This document shows positions 41,961 to 51,727 of a stretch of 64,000 nucleotides of DNA, one piece after another. The notes beneath the pieces were generated by a model. It made no database searches and was not told the origin of the DNA. It saw nothing but the letters and a program-made list of their open reading frames with translations. Every line of letters begins with the position of its first letter. Position 1 is the first letter of the stretch. The stretch comes from Saprospiraceae bacterium (GTDB taxonomy: Bacteria; Bacteroidota; Bacteroidia; Chitinophagales; Saprospiraceae). Where the stretch lies: assembly GCA_016710265.1 (NCBI GenBank), contig JADJJL010000007.1, positions 682,001 through 746,000 of the forward strand, read 5' to 3'. A program made the translations under genes and the position numbers.

Positions 41961-44900
41961 TCAATTCATAATAAAAACTTGAAGACTATCATTGTTATTG
42001 GCTAAAATAAATCCCGGTTTTTTATCTTTTCCTATTGAGATTGGAGCAAGTCCGCGTGAATCTCGATTTGCAAAAAAACCACTTTGTTCCCAAGGGAGGG
42101 CTTGAAAATTATTTTTACCATCACTAAGAAAAACCATTCCTGTGCCCGCATCGTATCTTGTAGTTTCCACCTCTGTAGGATAAAAATTCCCAGAAACGAG
42201 AATATCCAAAAATCCATCTCCGTTAAAATCGCCTGGATGCAATGCCATGGTAGGAGAAATTTGAGCCAAGGATGGAAGCGGTTTTAATTCAAATCTTCCG
42301 TTACTTTTATTTTCAATAAAAGATGATTGTAGCGTGTTGGCTTCATAATGTAATGCTGATTTTAAATTCTCGCTTCCAAATATTGAATGCATGTCTGCCC
42401 ATGCGAACTGATCATACGTTTTAAATTTATCTTTAATAAAGGGCATCTGTTCAGAAGAACAAGATCGTCCCCTCACAGGAAATAATTTTCCTTCTTCTGA
42501 TGTTGTAAGTACAATATCAACGGTTCCATTTTTATCAAAATCAGCACTATACACACCAAATGCTTCGTGTTGTGAAATTTGAAATTTTGAATTGAGTCCA
42601 AGATTACCTGCAAAATAATCTAAATCTCCATCTTTATCAAAATCGACTTCTGCCAAAGAAAACCAGATTCCTCTGCTGTTTTCTAGCCCTAAAGTTTCGG
42701 TAACATTTGTAAAATTAACTTTATTATTTTTTAAAATAGTGATCGGCATCCATTCACCTGCTATGACCAGATCTAGAAATCCGTCCTTGTCAAAATCAGA
42801 CCAAAGAGCCGATGTAACCATTCCCAAAAATTGTTGTCCAGGCAGTAATTCATTCGTAACATCCTTGAAATTCCCTTTATCATTTCTCAGAAGATAACTT
42901 TTTGGTGGGTAAGGATATTTTCCTGGTATTAATCGTCCTCCAATAAAAAGATCCATGTCACCATCTTTGTCATAGTCACCAGCAGCGACACATGATTTAC
43001 TAGTCAACATTACTGGAAGTAAAGAAGGAGCTTTTATAAAAATACCATTACCATCATTTAAGTAAAGCCTATCCTGAAATTCTTTTGATCCTTCTTTAAA
43101 ATCATTCCCACCACTGCAAACATATAAATCAGGGTCACCATCCTGATCTGAATCAAAAAAAATAGAACCCATATCTTCTGAATTTTGATCAAGTTTCCAG
43201 GGTTGTGACGAAGAAAGAGAAAAATTTCCCGAAGTCTGTTGCAAATACAATTCTCCACTTTGACCCGCTGCACCACCTACAAAAAAATCTTCATATCCAT
43301 CTTTATTTACATCGACGACAGAAACATAGGGACCATTGTTAGACAACTTATATGGAAGTAAAATTTCTCTTGCAAAATCGTTGAAAGAATTTTCATTGTG
43401 TTTAAATTGGATTCCTGTTGGATTTATTTGTTTAAAATAGGGCATTGAATATTTTGGAGAAGATAATTTTAGGTCTTGTGCATCTTGATAGGAAATATTT
43501 AATTCCTGATTGGCTTTTATATTTTTTAATAACTGTGTTTTACCATCATTCCATTCAACAATAATCTCATCAAGAATTTGCCAGCTTCCCAAACCAAAAT
43601 GTAATACATATTCGGAAGAAGATTGGAAACCTCTTGCATTTTGCATTTCCTGATATTGAATATTATCTCCTTTCTTTATGGTTACGCGGTTTCCTAAACC
43701 AAAAGGATTTTTTATATCGCCACTAAAGCGAACACGCAAATAATGATTTCCACTTTTTTCTCTTGACATATTTTGAAATATTGAAGATGGAACGTCAACA
43801 TTATTTACAATCAGGTCAAGGTCCCCATCCCGATCCAGATCAGCAGCTGCAGCTCCGTTCGAATTCATTGGAATATCCAATCCCCACGATTTAGTCTTTT
43901 CGGTAAATGTTAAATCTCCATTATTTCTAAAAATGGGATTGGATAATTTTACAGAAGGAATCTTGCCTAACGCTTGGAGAATAGTATCGTCGTAAAATCC
44001 TTCTACATATTTTGGATTAGTGCTATTCCTGGAATCGCTATTCCGCATATCTCTTTTTAGGCCATTGGTGACAAATAAGTCTTTCCAACCATCATTCTCA
44101 AAATCTGCAATGATGCCTGACCAGCTCCAGTCAGTAGCAGAAACACCAGCCATTTGCGCGATCTCACTAAAATATCCATTCCTATTGTTTAGTTGAAGAG
44201 AATTGCGCATATACTGATAATGAAAACCATTATTCACCAGGTTCCAAAATTGGTAAGGACTCATAGTACCCATATTTGTTTTTTGTCGATAATGATCTTT
44301 TGCAGTCATATCTGCTTGGAATAAGTCTGCGTATCCATCATTATTAATATCGGCAACATCGCAACCCATTCCAAAATTAGAGCTGTGTTGCATGCTGGTG
44401 AGCAGCTGATTCTTAAAACCACCTTTCTGATTATTTACATAATAATAGTCCTCACCAGAAAAGTCATTCGAAACATAAATATCTGGCCAACCGTCGCCTG
44501 TCATGTCGGCGGTTGATACACCCAGACCGTATCCATAAAAATCACCTAGCAAGCCTGCTTGAGCAGATACATTTGTAAATGTACCATTGCCATTATTGCG
44601 AAATAATTTATCACTTGATTCTGGATCATATTGATTTCTTTTTTGAACAAGATCTTCAAAAGTATATTTAAAATTTATTTTATGGCTGAGAAGATACATA
44701 TCTATCCATCCGTCTTTGTTGTAATCAAAAAAACTTGCCATGGTTGAAAAACCAATATCATTCAATCCAAATTGTGCCGCTTTTTCTGAAAATGTTAGAT
44801 CGCCATTATTGATATATAACAGGTTAGTGGTTTCAGAAATTTTTTCAAACGGCCCCGACTTGCACAAATAAATATCCAAGAGTCCATCATTATTTACATC

Positions 44901-45296
44901 AGCCATTGTAGCTCCGGTAGAAATACCTCCAGTTTCTTTTCCCCCTACCCCGGCCTTTAAAGTAATGTCCTTAAATTTCATTTTTCCTTCGTTCAGAAAT
45001 AGATGATTATCGGTTAAAGTAGAAGTCATAAAAATATCTGGTAATCCATCATTGTTTATATCTCCAATAGCAACACCACCTCCATTATATAAATAATTAT
45101 AAGTAAAGTAATTGAGTTTATTACTTTCTTTCACATGGTTTGTGAATTTAAATCCAGATTTTTCAGGGGAAACAAGCGTAAAAAGCGGATCCGATTGCAA
45201 AAATTCATAATTGTATTTTTTGTCTTCTTCTGAACATGAAAATATGAGAACCACAAAAAAGATGATCCCTCTCAAATTAAAACACTTATATCTCAT
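41961..45296 (-). CDS. Large VCBS/FG-GAP lipoprotein with UnbV/ASPIC domain
   Basis: An 1111-residue lipoprotein (IFFVVLIFSC lipobox near residue 21). It carries many FG-GAP/VCBS repeats marked by calcium-loop-like D.N.DG..D sequences (DINNDGLPD, DVNNDGLLD, DINNDGYADL, DLDRDGDLD, DVNKDGYED, DQDGDPD, DYDKDGDMD, DFNGDGFLD), which should build beta-propellers. An ASPIC/UnbV segment lies near residues 540-600 (NPFGLGNRVTIKKGD, GFQSSSEYVLHFGLG). Proteins of this CRTAC1-like type are abundant in Bacteroidota and Planctomycetota and are often encoded with SusCD, but here no partner is adjacent. Probably a surface-exposed binding protein. Confidence 0.85.
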   Translation of the reverse strand: MRYKCFNLRGIIFFVVLIFSCSEEDKKYNYEFLQSDPLFTLVSPEKSGFKFTNHVKESNKLNYFTYNYLYNGGGVAIGDINNDGLPDIFMTSTLTDNHLFLNEGKMKFKDITLKAGVGGKETGGISTGATMADVNNDGLLDIYLCKSGPFEKISETTNLLYINNGDLTFSEKAAQFGLNDIGFSTMASFFDYNKDGWIDMYLLSHKINFKYTFEDLVQKRNQYDPESSDKLFRNNGNGTFTNVSAQAGLLGDFYGYGLGVSTADMTGDGWPDIYVSNDFSGEDYYYVNNQKGGFKNQLLTSMQHSSNFGMGCDVADINNDGYADLFQADMTAKDHYRQKTNMGTMSPYQFWNLVNNGFHYQYMRNSLQLNNRNGYFSEIAQMAGVSATDWSWSGIIADFENDGWKDLFVTNGLKRDMRNSDSRNSTNPKYVEGFYDDTILQALGKIPSVKLSNPIFRNNGDLTFTEKTKSWGLDIPMNSNGAAAADLDRDGDLDLIVNNVDVPSSIFQNMSREKSGNHYLRVRFSGDIKNPFGLGNRVTIKKGDNIQYQEMQNARGFQSSSEYVLHFGLGSWQILDEIIVEWNDGKTQLLKNIKANQELNISYQDAQDLKLSSPKYSMPYFKQINPTGIQFKHNENSFNDFAREILLPYKLSNNGPYVSVVDVNKDGYEDFFVGGAAGQSGELYLQQTSGNFSLSSSQPWKLDQNSEDMGSIFFDSDQDGDPDLYVCSGGNDFKEGSKEFQDRLYLNDGNGIFIKAPSLLPVMLTSKSCVAAGDYDKDGDMDLFIGGRLIPGKYPYPPKSYLLRNDKGNFKDVTNELLPGQQFLGMVTSALWSDFDKDGFLDLVIAGEWMPITILKNNKVNFTNVTETLGLENSRGIWFSLAEVDFDKDGDLDYFAGNLGLNSKFQISQHEAFGVYSADFDKNGTVDIVLTTSEEGKLFPVRGRSCSSEQMPFIKDKFKTYDQFAWADMHSIFGSENLKSALHYEANTLQSSFIENKSNGRFELKPLPSLAQISPTMALHPGDFNGDGFLDILVSGNFYPTEVETTRYDAGTGMVFLSDGKNNFQALPWEQSGFFANRDSRGLAPISIGKDKKPGFILANNNDSLQVFIMN

Positions 45297-45616
45297 GGAT
45301 TAATTAACTATTTGATTTTTATAAATTTTGACTTTACAATATAAATAATTATTACAATAAATTGAGGACTATTTATATGTAAATATTTAAAATTAGTTCC
45401 TTTTTATTCAAATTGTTTATTGGTTTGCAGCTACAAGAAGTTGGTGATTTCGACTTGTGATGAGCTATCCGAAACTTGTCGAAGGGCTTGCCCTAAACGG
45501 AGTTGAAGGGGTAAACTGTCTGCAAGCAATGCACTAGATACGGAGCACAAATGTTCAATTAAGCACTGAACCGCCAATTTCCTAAACCTATTTTTTGCTG
45601 CAGATTTTTTAAATGT
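45297..45616. other. Spacer with dispersed repeat motifs
   Basis: 320 bases without a gene. AACTTGTCGAAGGGCTTGCC (from about 45473) is of the widespread CTTCGACAAGCTC kind, and GAAGGGGTAAACTGTCT has a relative at 47.64 kb. ACAAATGT (45547-45554) and GCACTGAACCGCCA (45563-45576) recur in other spacers of this region. The motif pair lies 3' of the RidA gene. Confidence 0.5.
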
Positions 45617-46051
45617 TTACTTCGGGAGGTGGGCAATCAGTTCAACTTCTAGTTTAGCATCTTGCATAAACAATCGATCTATTTGTACCCAAGTAGCTGC
45701 TGGAAAATCTTTATTGTAGTATTCTTTTCGGACATAATTATATTTCTTCATTGCTTCAATATCTGTGGTGTATAGATTCTCTTTTACAACATTCTGGAAA
45801 GTGGCGCCGAAACTAGTTAGTGAAGATTTTAAAGCCTCATAAACACGAGTTATACCTTCAGGAGTAATATCTTTTGCAACAGATCCGGAGATATAAAGAA
45901 CATTATCAATTTTTACTACTTGTGCATAACCTGCACTTGTGTCCTGTCCAAATTCTCGATCCCAATGCCATTTTTCCTTGTTAATTGCTTTGTCTTGTGC
46001 ATCGCTATTAATAAAGCTTAAGAATAAAGTAAGTAGAGTTAAAAATTTCAT
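45617..46051 (-). CDS. Exported RidA/YjgF-family protein
   Basis: A 144-residue protein with an N-terminal signal peptide (MKFLTLLTLFLSFINSDAQ) followed by a RidA fold: AGYAQVVKIDNVLYISGSVA, ITRVYEALKSSLTSFGATF, VVKENLYTTDIEA and FPAATWVQIDRLFMQDAKLE, with the closing EVELIAHLPK. Cytosolic RidA deaminates reactive enamines/imines; the usual substrate-binding Arg position is not obvious here, and export makes another role likely. The frame extends 44 codons upstream, but the signal peptide marks the start at 46051. Confidence 0.8.
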   Translation of the reverse strand: MKFLTLLTLFLSFINSDAQDKAINKEKWHWDREFGQDTSAGYAQVVKIDNVLYISGSVAKDITPEGITRVYEALKSSLTSFGATFQNVVKENLYTTDIEAMKKYNYVRKEYYNKDFPAATWVQIDRLFMQDAKLEVELIAHLPK

Positions 46052-46289
46052 CGCTCTATATTTTAAATTGGTTAATAAATATTGATAAAGTTTGTAGCAA
46101 ACGTTTTGCAGATATGCGTAAAGTCGTTTTATTCTTGTGTTGATCGAAGTCGAATGGCTAAACTCTCTGACAGCACAGTTCACTTGATTCGAAGCGCAAA
46201 GCCTCTAGTTAGCACAATTCAATGGAGCGCTTATTCTACTGCCATCGGACCTTTCAAAAAAGTTGTGATCGCTTCGCTCGTCCATCATG

Positions 46290-47393
46290 TCAAGTAAGTT
46301 CAAAATTTCCCAATGTTTTTTCTTGTCCGTTAATAATGATTGAAAGTTTTTGCTGTCCTAAATAAAACTTTCTCGTTGTAATAATTTTGAAACTTTGTTT
46401 CTTGTTAAAGAAGATTTTTTCATTAGGCTTAATTTCCCTTTCGCTAATTTTAAAAACCTTTTTGGAAAGTTGTCCATTTTGTCTCAAGTAATAAATGGCA
46501 AATTCAACTCTGACGGTTTGCTTTTTGCTTTCAGTGTTTATCAAGTTAAACGAAAATTCCAAATGACTACCGATTTTAAGCTTCGGAGTAATAATTTTGA
46601 AATCCTTCACCTGAATCTTATCACTTACATTGAGCCTGTAATATTTTAAAATGTCCGCATGTCCTTGTTTTAAAAGCGTTCGACAAGCGTGTTTAATAAT
46701 TCCATCTGTCTCCTTGCCCAAACCCTTCCATTGTTTAGCAATGGCCAAAACAGTGTTGGGATTGTCTTTGGAAATGTCATTTAAGTTGTTGGCTACACTT
46801 CGCCTCACATATTCAGATGGATCAGTTTTTAGACTCTCCAATATCGGTAAAATAGGTTTGGGGTTCTTTTTGAGCTCGGGCAAAGCAATGGCCCAAGGTA
46901 ATCTGGGTCGAGAACCTTCACTTGCCAATCTTCTGACATGAAGACTGTCATGTGAACTCCAGGCATGCATTTCTTTGATCATCTGGTCTCCATATTGGAT
47001 AATAAAAGGTCTCACCGCAAATTCACAACTTGTAAACTGTGTCACAAATTCAAAGGTTTTAATGGAAGTATCAAAATGGTTTCGTCCGAAAGTTTCTATA
47101 TAGTCAGGGAAGAACATAAACTCTAGCGAAGAATCTAGAAATTTCCGTTGTCGTAAAACCGTAATCATCGTTATTATGTTTTCTGCTGCATGATCGAAAT
47201 TGGCTGGTAAAAACTGATTTAAAACGATGGAGGTATGTTTCATTCGATCCTTTAACTCTCTGTTTTTCCAGCTTTTGTCAAATATCAGTTTTAAAAAATT
47301 GTTTCTGTTAAAAGAAGGCAAAACCTCATTCAGCACATCTGAAAACTTATTGTAAAAACTCGGTGAATATATGTCCTTTAGCAAATTACTCAT
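46290..47393 (-). CDS. AlkC-like DNA alkylation repair protein
   Basis: A 367-residue HEAT-repeat protein of the AlkC/AlkD superfamily. Helical repeats fill residues 1-260: KDRMKHTSIVLNQFLP, FMFFPDYIETFGRNHFDTSI, EMHAWSSHDSLHVRRLASEG, SRPRLPWAIALPEL and DPSEYVRRSVANNLNDISKD. The HVRRLASEGSRPRLPWA block is the strongest family marker. A C-terminal Ig-like beta domain (about 270-367) is present, as in part of the AlkC branch. These glycosylases remove alkylated purines from DNA. It is a single gene in the accessory region. Confidence 0.8.
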   Translation of the reverse strand: MSNLLKDIYSPSFYNKFSDVLNEVLPSFNRNNFLKLIFDKSWKNRELKDRMKHTSIVLNQFLPANFDHAAENIITMITVLRQRKFLDSSLEFMFFPDYIETFGRNHFDTSIKTFEFVTQFTSCEFAVRPFIIQYGDQMIKEMHAWSSHDSLHVRRLASEGSRPRLPWAIALPELKKNPKPILPILESLKTDPSEYVRRSVANNLNDISKDNPNTVLAIAKQWKGLGKETDGIIKHACRTLLKQGHADILKYYRLNVSDKIQVKDFKIITPKLKIGSHLEFSFNLINTESKKQTVRVEFAIYYLRQNGQLSKKVFKISEREIKPNEKIFFNKKQSFKIITTRKFYLGQQKLSIIINGQEKTLGNFELT

Positions 47394-47716
47394 GGTTTGT
47401 TTTATATTTATGAAGCTTAGTCTGGAGTTCGCTATTTTTTTTTAAATTTATTAAAAGGAGTATAAAAAAGTATTATTTATATTGGAGTAATTAATTATGC
47501 TATTAGAAACAATAATCAAGGTTTTTGGGCTTAATTCATTATAAAAATGTGCTTCAATCAGTTTATAGCTTTCCGTTCGGGCAGGATTCGTAGGGTTTGC
47601 CCTGAGTCCTACGGCTATGCTCAAGGCAAGCGTAGTGGAAGGGTTAAACTGTCTTTGGAACAGGAACCTCATATTTTGGGTAGGTTCTGTTAGAGGCTGT
47701 GTTTTTTGATAGTCAT
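47394..47716. other. Spacer with dispersed repeat
   Basis: 323 bases. GTAGGGTTTGCCCTGAGTCC (near 47589-47608) followed by GAAGGGTTAAACTGTCT (near 47639-47655) resembles the spacer at 45.5 kb. A 73-codon minus-strand frame through this repeat is not credible. No terminator or promoter stands out. Confidence 0.45.
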
Positions 47717-48223
47717 TTAAGATTCATGTTGTCCAACATTAATTACTTTTCCGTCTTTAAATTCAATGTCAAGCACATCTGGGTCAATGTTTCCAAACCC
47801 TGGCCTAAATCCTAAATAATAATACCATTGGTCACTTTCGTCTGTGTTACCTTCGTCTCCAAGTATTTGTCGGACTTCGGATTTTGTTTTACCGATTAGC
47901 ATTTCACTTTCGATTATATCTTCTGAAAGTTCGTAACGGGTCTCCTTGTCTGCAAACCATTTTTCTTTGTCAAAGTCATGGGTTGGATGATAACTTATAC
48001 TAAAAAGCCAAAGCATTATGATGCTAAAGTAAATTAATGGAGTCGCTATCAGTGTCGCTGTCAATGTTGCGATTTTTCTTGTCCTGTCAACTTTTATAAA
48101 TTTTTTAAAAAACCAACGACAAAAAATAAAAGTCGGAATGCAAAGAACCATGAGAATGAAATAAACTTCAATGCTCACTCCAAAAATTGAAGGAATGTAA
48201 AGTAGGGTCATTATTTTTATCAT
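47717..48223 (-). CDS. Uncharacterised membrane protein with SmpA/BamE-like tail
   Basis: A 168-residue protein. Two membrane helices lie near residues 16-37 (SIEVYFILMVLCIPTFIF) and 52-76 (TLTATLIATPLIYFSIIMLW). The soluble C-terminal part contains IGKTKSEVRQILGDEG and WYYYLGFRPG, the pattern of small outer-membrane-protein-assembly-like (SmpA/OmlA) domains, in which 'G.s..eV...lG.p' repeats. The resemblance is weak. Function unknown. Confidence 0.55.
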   Translation of the reverse strand: MIKIMTLLYIPSIFGVSIEVYFILMVLCIPTFIFCRWFFKKFIKVDRTRKIATLTATLIATPLIYFSIIMLWLFSISYHPTHDFDKEKWFADKETRYELSEDIIESEMLIGKTKSEVRQILGDEGNTDESDQWYYYLGFRPGFGNIDPDVLDIEFKDGKVINVGQHES

Positions 48224-48467
48224 AGCTTAAAACAATCAGAGATTATTGTATTTTTTTTGCCATGTGGCCAAAACTCTTGACCAAATGTAATCCTAGTATA
48301 AAAAAGAAATAATACCGTGTGGAAATAACTCATGTTAAGATTATTTTCTTAGTACGTTTATAGTATTAGTTAAGGCAGTCCATTTGAAATACCTGTGCTT
48401 TGATTTCGTACAAATGCTCAATAGTTTTACAAATATTGATTTTACAATGGTCAGCTCCATGATTGCT

Positions 48468-48491
48468 AAACCGATATTATCAGTTTGTTAC
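48468..48491. repeat. Gene-end repeat AAACCGATATTA, copy 1
   Basis: AAACCGATATTATCAGTTTG followed by TTAC lies 13 bases from the stop codon of the CPBP gene. It matches the sequence at 49513-49535 next to the stop of another gene. On the minus strand both read GTAAC...AATATCGGTTT. ACAAATGC lies 50 bases away at 48410. Confidence 0.5.
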
Positions 48492-48503
48492 TTTTGATTT
48501 AGC

Positions 48504-49343
48504 TTAACCATTTTGAAATCCCCATAAATTTAATCCGTGTGCTATTGTTGCAGGGATAATAGATTTTGTACTTTCTGTCAAATAACCCCATACAAAGCCA
48601 ATTGGAAATATTTGAATACAGTAGCCCAATGTACCTGATAATTCATTTCCATTAAAATAAGTCACCGGAAAATGCATAAATGCCCATATTGTAGTTGAGA
48701 ATAAAATATTTATCCCATTTGTCTTAAAAACTCTCCCAAATCTAGATTGAATTACAAAGCGACTAAATTCTTCAAACAAGGCTGCACCGATTAAACCTTG
48801 CGTTATCATACCAATTATTCCACCAAGTTCTTCGTAGGCCCTTGTCCAAAGTATTCCTTCCTTGTTAAATAAATATGCAAAAAGACCTGTTAAGCCCCAA
48901 ATAATCAAACCAAGTAAGACACTAGTTAATGGTTGAGTTGTTAAACCAAGTCTCATTAACTTATATCGTTTAATTAATAAATAAACAAATATACCAAGTG
49001 GCATCGCAAATATAATGCTACCTAATCCTATTGGAATTCTAGTGAACAATTTATCAGGAATTGCATGTGCCTTTAACATAAAATTTAATGTCAAAAACAA
49101 CATACCTAAAGTCGCAAATATGATTGCGACGGTTAATTCGTTTTTAGGTTCTTTTACTTCAATTTCATTTTTTGCTGGTTTTATTTTTGTGAAAAAATAA
49201 ATTGACAAAATTGAAACGTAGAAAAATATGAAATAAGCTATTCCATGCAAAGTCTTAGCGTTTGAAATAAAATTCCACAGTACCGCAAAATTAATAAAGG
49301 TCATTATAATCAATACCTGAAAGTTGTCTTTAATGTCTTTCAT
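48504..49343 (-). CDS. CPBP-family intramembrane metalloprotease
   Basis: A 279-residue membrane protein with about eight helices. The Abi/CPBP signature is present: Glu191-Glu192 in ALFEEFSRF (motif 1), His224 in WAFMHFP (motif 2) and His269 in TIAHGLNLWG (motif 3). Members are relatives of the CAAX prenyl protease Rce1; bacterial ones act in bacteriocin immunity, signalling or unknown processing. No bacteriocin gene is adjacent. The motif spacing EE-x2-R is slightly shorter than the usual EE-x3-R. Confidence 0.75.
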   Translation of the reverse strand: MKDIKDNFQVLIIMTFINFAVLWNFISNAKTLHGIAYFIFFYVSILSIYFFTKIKPAKNEIEVKEPKNELTVAIIFATLGMLFLTLNFMLKAHAIPDKLFTRIPIGLGSIIFAMPLGIFVYLLIKRYKLMRLGLTTQPLTSVLLGLIIWGLTGLFAYLFNKEGILWTRAYEELGGIIGMITQGLIGAALFEEFSRFVIQSRFGRVFKTNGINILFSTTIWAFMHFPVTYFNGNELSGTLGYCIQIFPIGFVWGYLTESTKSIIPATIAHGLNLWGFQNG

Positions 49344-49512
49344 TTCTTATATTCTATTTTAGCTTATTGCTTTTAATATTATTTTACGTCGATTGAAATT
49401 AGGGTTTTTAGCTTGCTGTTGAGATAGACTTATAACATAAAATTTCTATAGAATTCCCATTGTTGAATCCTGAACAAATGTTTTCTAGAATTACTTCAGT
49501 CGTCTTATAGTC

Positions 49513-49535
49513 AAACCGATATTAGTCGCAGTTAC
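49513..49535. repeat. Gene-end repeat AAACCGATATTA, copy 2
   Basis: AAACCGATATTAGTCGCAGT followed by TAC touches the stop codon of the 63-residue gene. It matches copy 1 at 48468-48491, and ACAAATGT follows at 49474-49481 in the same relative order. Confidence 0.5.
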
Positions 49536-49726
49536 TATTGTTCATTTATTTTTGATTTCTTCTTAAATGTCAGATAAATTGATACTATAAATGCTAATAA
49601 ATAAAGAATACCCAATGCTGTTTTTCTAAATGTAAAAGTATTGAAGTCAAACTCACGAAATAAAACCAATCCCAATATAAATGCAATAATTGCAAATATA
49701 AAGTTGAAGCCAATATTATTTTTCAT
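49535..49726 (-). CDS. Small two-helix membrane protein
   Basis: A 63-residue protein: helix 1 FIFAIIAFILGLVLFREF, helix 2 TALGILYLLAFIVSIYLTF, then a basic tail KKKSKINEQ. Its start lies six bases after the stop of the DUF3667 gene on the same strand, so the two form an operon. The family is not recognised. It may be a small partner of the DUF3667 protein. Confidence 0.6.
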   Translation of the reverse strand: MKNNIGFNFIFAIIAFILGLVLFREFDFNTFTFRKTALGILYLLAFIVSIYLTFKKKSKINEQ

Positions 49727-49732
49727 ATCAAA

Positions 49733-50458
49733 TTAATGTTTGTTTAATAAATCCATTATTGTTCCAATAAGAACTGGAAAAATCCAAAAAGTAATCATTC
49801 CTAAAAGGTAGGCAAGCAAAGCTCTAATGTAACTTGTCATTTTTTCTTTGTCGTAAAATTGGCCGATAGCCCAAACACAATAAGAAATTCCTAAAACACC
49901 TGCAAATGTCATTAGGTTAAATTGTGTTACTCCTTGTATAATTACAAAAATTGAAAAAATCAACATTCCCATTCCCATAACAAAACAAAGCATCACCATA
50001 ATTTCATAAAAATTGTAATTAGATTTCTTAAAAAACAGTTTTAACCATAAAGCGATAAATATTCCCATTATAATGTTTGCATAGCCATAATGCTCTTGCA
50101 CCCATTTTACAATTTCACCAACAGCACTAGGTGATTCGCCTTTAGCATCTTCAAATTTAACATAACTGTCATCAATATGAAATAAGTGGTTCAAAATTGT
50201 ATAAATCAAAGAAGTTATGATGATGAATATGATAGGTTTTACCAGTCTGCTTCTGTTTTCTGTAAGATATCTACGAATGTTTTGTCCTGGATTAATTGTG
50301 AGTTCACGGATAGTATATAAAATTCCACGTTCAAAATGTATCATGTGTTCAATTTCGTGAACTATGTATTTTGCATCAATTCTTTTAAGGCTAGTTGGTT
50401 GCCCGCAGTCGGGGCAAAATCTTGAATTTATATCTTTATTACAGTTCTTACAGTCCAT
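49733..50458 (-). CDS. DUF3667 domain-containing membrane protein
   Basis: A 241-residue protein with an N-terminal zinc ribbon (Cys3, Cys6, Cys15, Cys18 in CKNCNKDINSRFCPDCGQ), then the family block DAKYIVHEIEHMIHFERGIL and TIRELTINPGQNIRRYL, and four to five membrane helices. DUF3667 proteins are common in Bacteroidota and have no assigned role. It is the first gene of a pair with the 63-residue protein. Confidence 0.8.
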   Translation of the reverse strand: MDCKNCNKDINSRFCPDCGQPTSLKRIDAKYIVHEIEHMIHFERGILYTIRELTINPGQNIRRYLTENRSRLVKPIIFIIITSLIYTILNHLFHIDDSYVKFEDAKGESPSAVGEIVKWVQEHYGYANIIMGIFIALWLKLFFKKSNYNFYEIMVMLCFVMGMGMLIFSIFVIIQGVTQFNLMTFAGVLGISYCVWAIGQFYDKEKMTSYIRALLAYLLGMITFWIFPVLIGTIMDLLNKH

Positions 50459-50527
50459 TTTATTATTCTATTATATTGTCAATTTGTTGGTTTATACATG
50501 TTTTAATCTTATTGTCATACAATATAT

Positions 50528-51121
50528 TTAAAAATCAGTTCTATATACATTTTCGTATAAATAAAATTGAGACAAAATATTGCAAATTTGTTTCGGATTA
50601 TAATTTAAATATTTAAGGTTTAATTCGATTTTCTGTATCCCTTTATTCTCATCCAAATAATGAACTAATAATTTGTTAAGTGACGTTCCCCTACCATGAT
50701 ATTCATAAAAATGAAGAGCTAGAACGTATTTCCATTTAACCTCAATTTCTTCATTCATTTTGACAGATATTTTATTTACTCTTAAGAGATTTTTTGGATT
50801 CTTATAATAGTAAATATGACTTATCAACTTTGATATAAAGTAGAAACCTAAGAATAAATAACATATTAACCAGTAAGAGTAAAGCAATTCCTTAATATTA
50901 GTAAATGTCACTACTATGAAGAATGAAAGTAAACAGAGATCAAATATTATTTCTTCAAAATGTTTTGCTCCAGAAGAGCATACAATGTATTCATCCAACT
51001 TAGGAATTGAAAATTTAACATCCCTATATTCTTGGGTTTCATAATAATTTCCTCCCAGTATTTTTGCTCTACTTTTATAAAGCTTTTCTTTAATATCGCA
51101 AATGATTATATCTAAATCCAT
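50528..51121 (-). CDS. Uncharacterised two-helix membrane protein
   Basis: A 197-residue protein (start MDLDIIICDIKEKL; a further ATG seven codons upstream is possible). A soluble front of about 60 residues is followed by two helices (LCLLSFFIVVTFTNIK and WLICYLFLGFYFISKLI) and a C-terminal domain with VKWKYVLALHFYEYHGRGTS. It does not match a family I know. The layout resembles small bacterial PH-like membrane proteins, but I cannot support that. Confidence 0.5.
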   Translation of the reverse strand: MDLDIIICDIKEKLYKSRAKILGGNYYETQEYRDVKFSIPKLDEYIVCSSGAKHFEEIIFDLCLLSFFIVVTFTNIKELLYSYWLICYLFLGFYFISKLISHIYYYKNPKNLLRVNKISVKMNEEIEVKWKYVLALHFYEYHGRGTSLNKLLVHYLDENKGIQKIELNLKYLNYNPKQICNILSQFYLYENVYRTDF

Positions 51122-51564
51122 GTTCTTAGAAAATGTCAACAAAAGACGGAAACCACACGAACCTTGCCTGTTTTTCCGATTTTGTCAAATGTTGGGTATT
51201 CTATCCGTTTTTTTGGTTAAAATTTATAGGGTTTAATCCACCAGTTTCGCTAAATGCTCATCTTTCTGTTTGTTTGGCTTTCAAATCATGGACATATACT
51301 TCGGAAGCTTGGTTGAATTGTTCCAAACGCTCAGAAACAGTAGTTGGGATTTCGCCTACGCCTTCTATTAAAAGATTGCCTATGGCAGTGCGTTGAGCTA
51401 TTAGGCAAAAGCTGCACCAGTTTAGAATGAAAATATCAATTAACCTAGGTAAAAATGAATGTTTTTTAATCACTATTAAGATTGATTTATGAGTAATATT
51501 TACGCTTTAAATAAACTGGTGGGTCTTTTAAGTTGAGGCTTTATTTATAGAAGGTAGAACGAAG

Positions 51565-51648
51565 GTGGCGATTTTAACCACAAATGTTGATTCTGAGAAC
51601 CAATGTTTGATAAACAACAAATGTATCTGAGGAGCACTGAATCGCCAC
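51565..51648. repeat. Long-range inverted repeat GTGGCGATT/AATCGCCAC
   Basis: GTGGCGATT (51565-51573) pairs perfectly with AATCGCCAC (51640-51648). The 66-base interior contains two ACAAATGT copies. The right arm is joined to GCACTGA. Confidence 0.5.
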
Positions 51649-51727
51649 TTTTGCAAATCCGTGTTAAAAGTTCGGTGTTCTTCTTCTTCCGATGGTTTGT
51701 CGGTCGTTTTGGATATGCGGTTGGACA

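Noticed and set aside
47451..47672. 73-codon minus-strand frame
   Set aside because: It passes through a dispersed repeat that also occurs at 45.5 kb and has no coding character.
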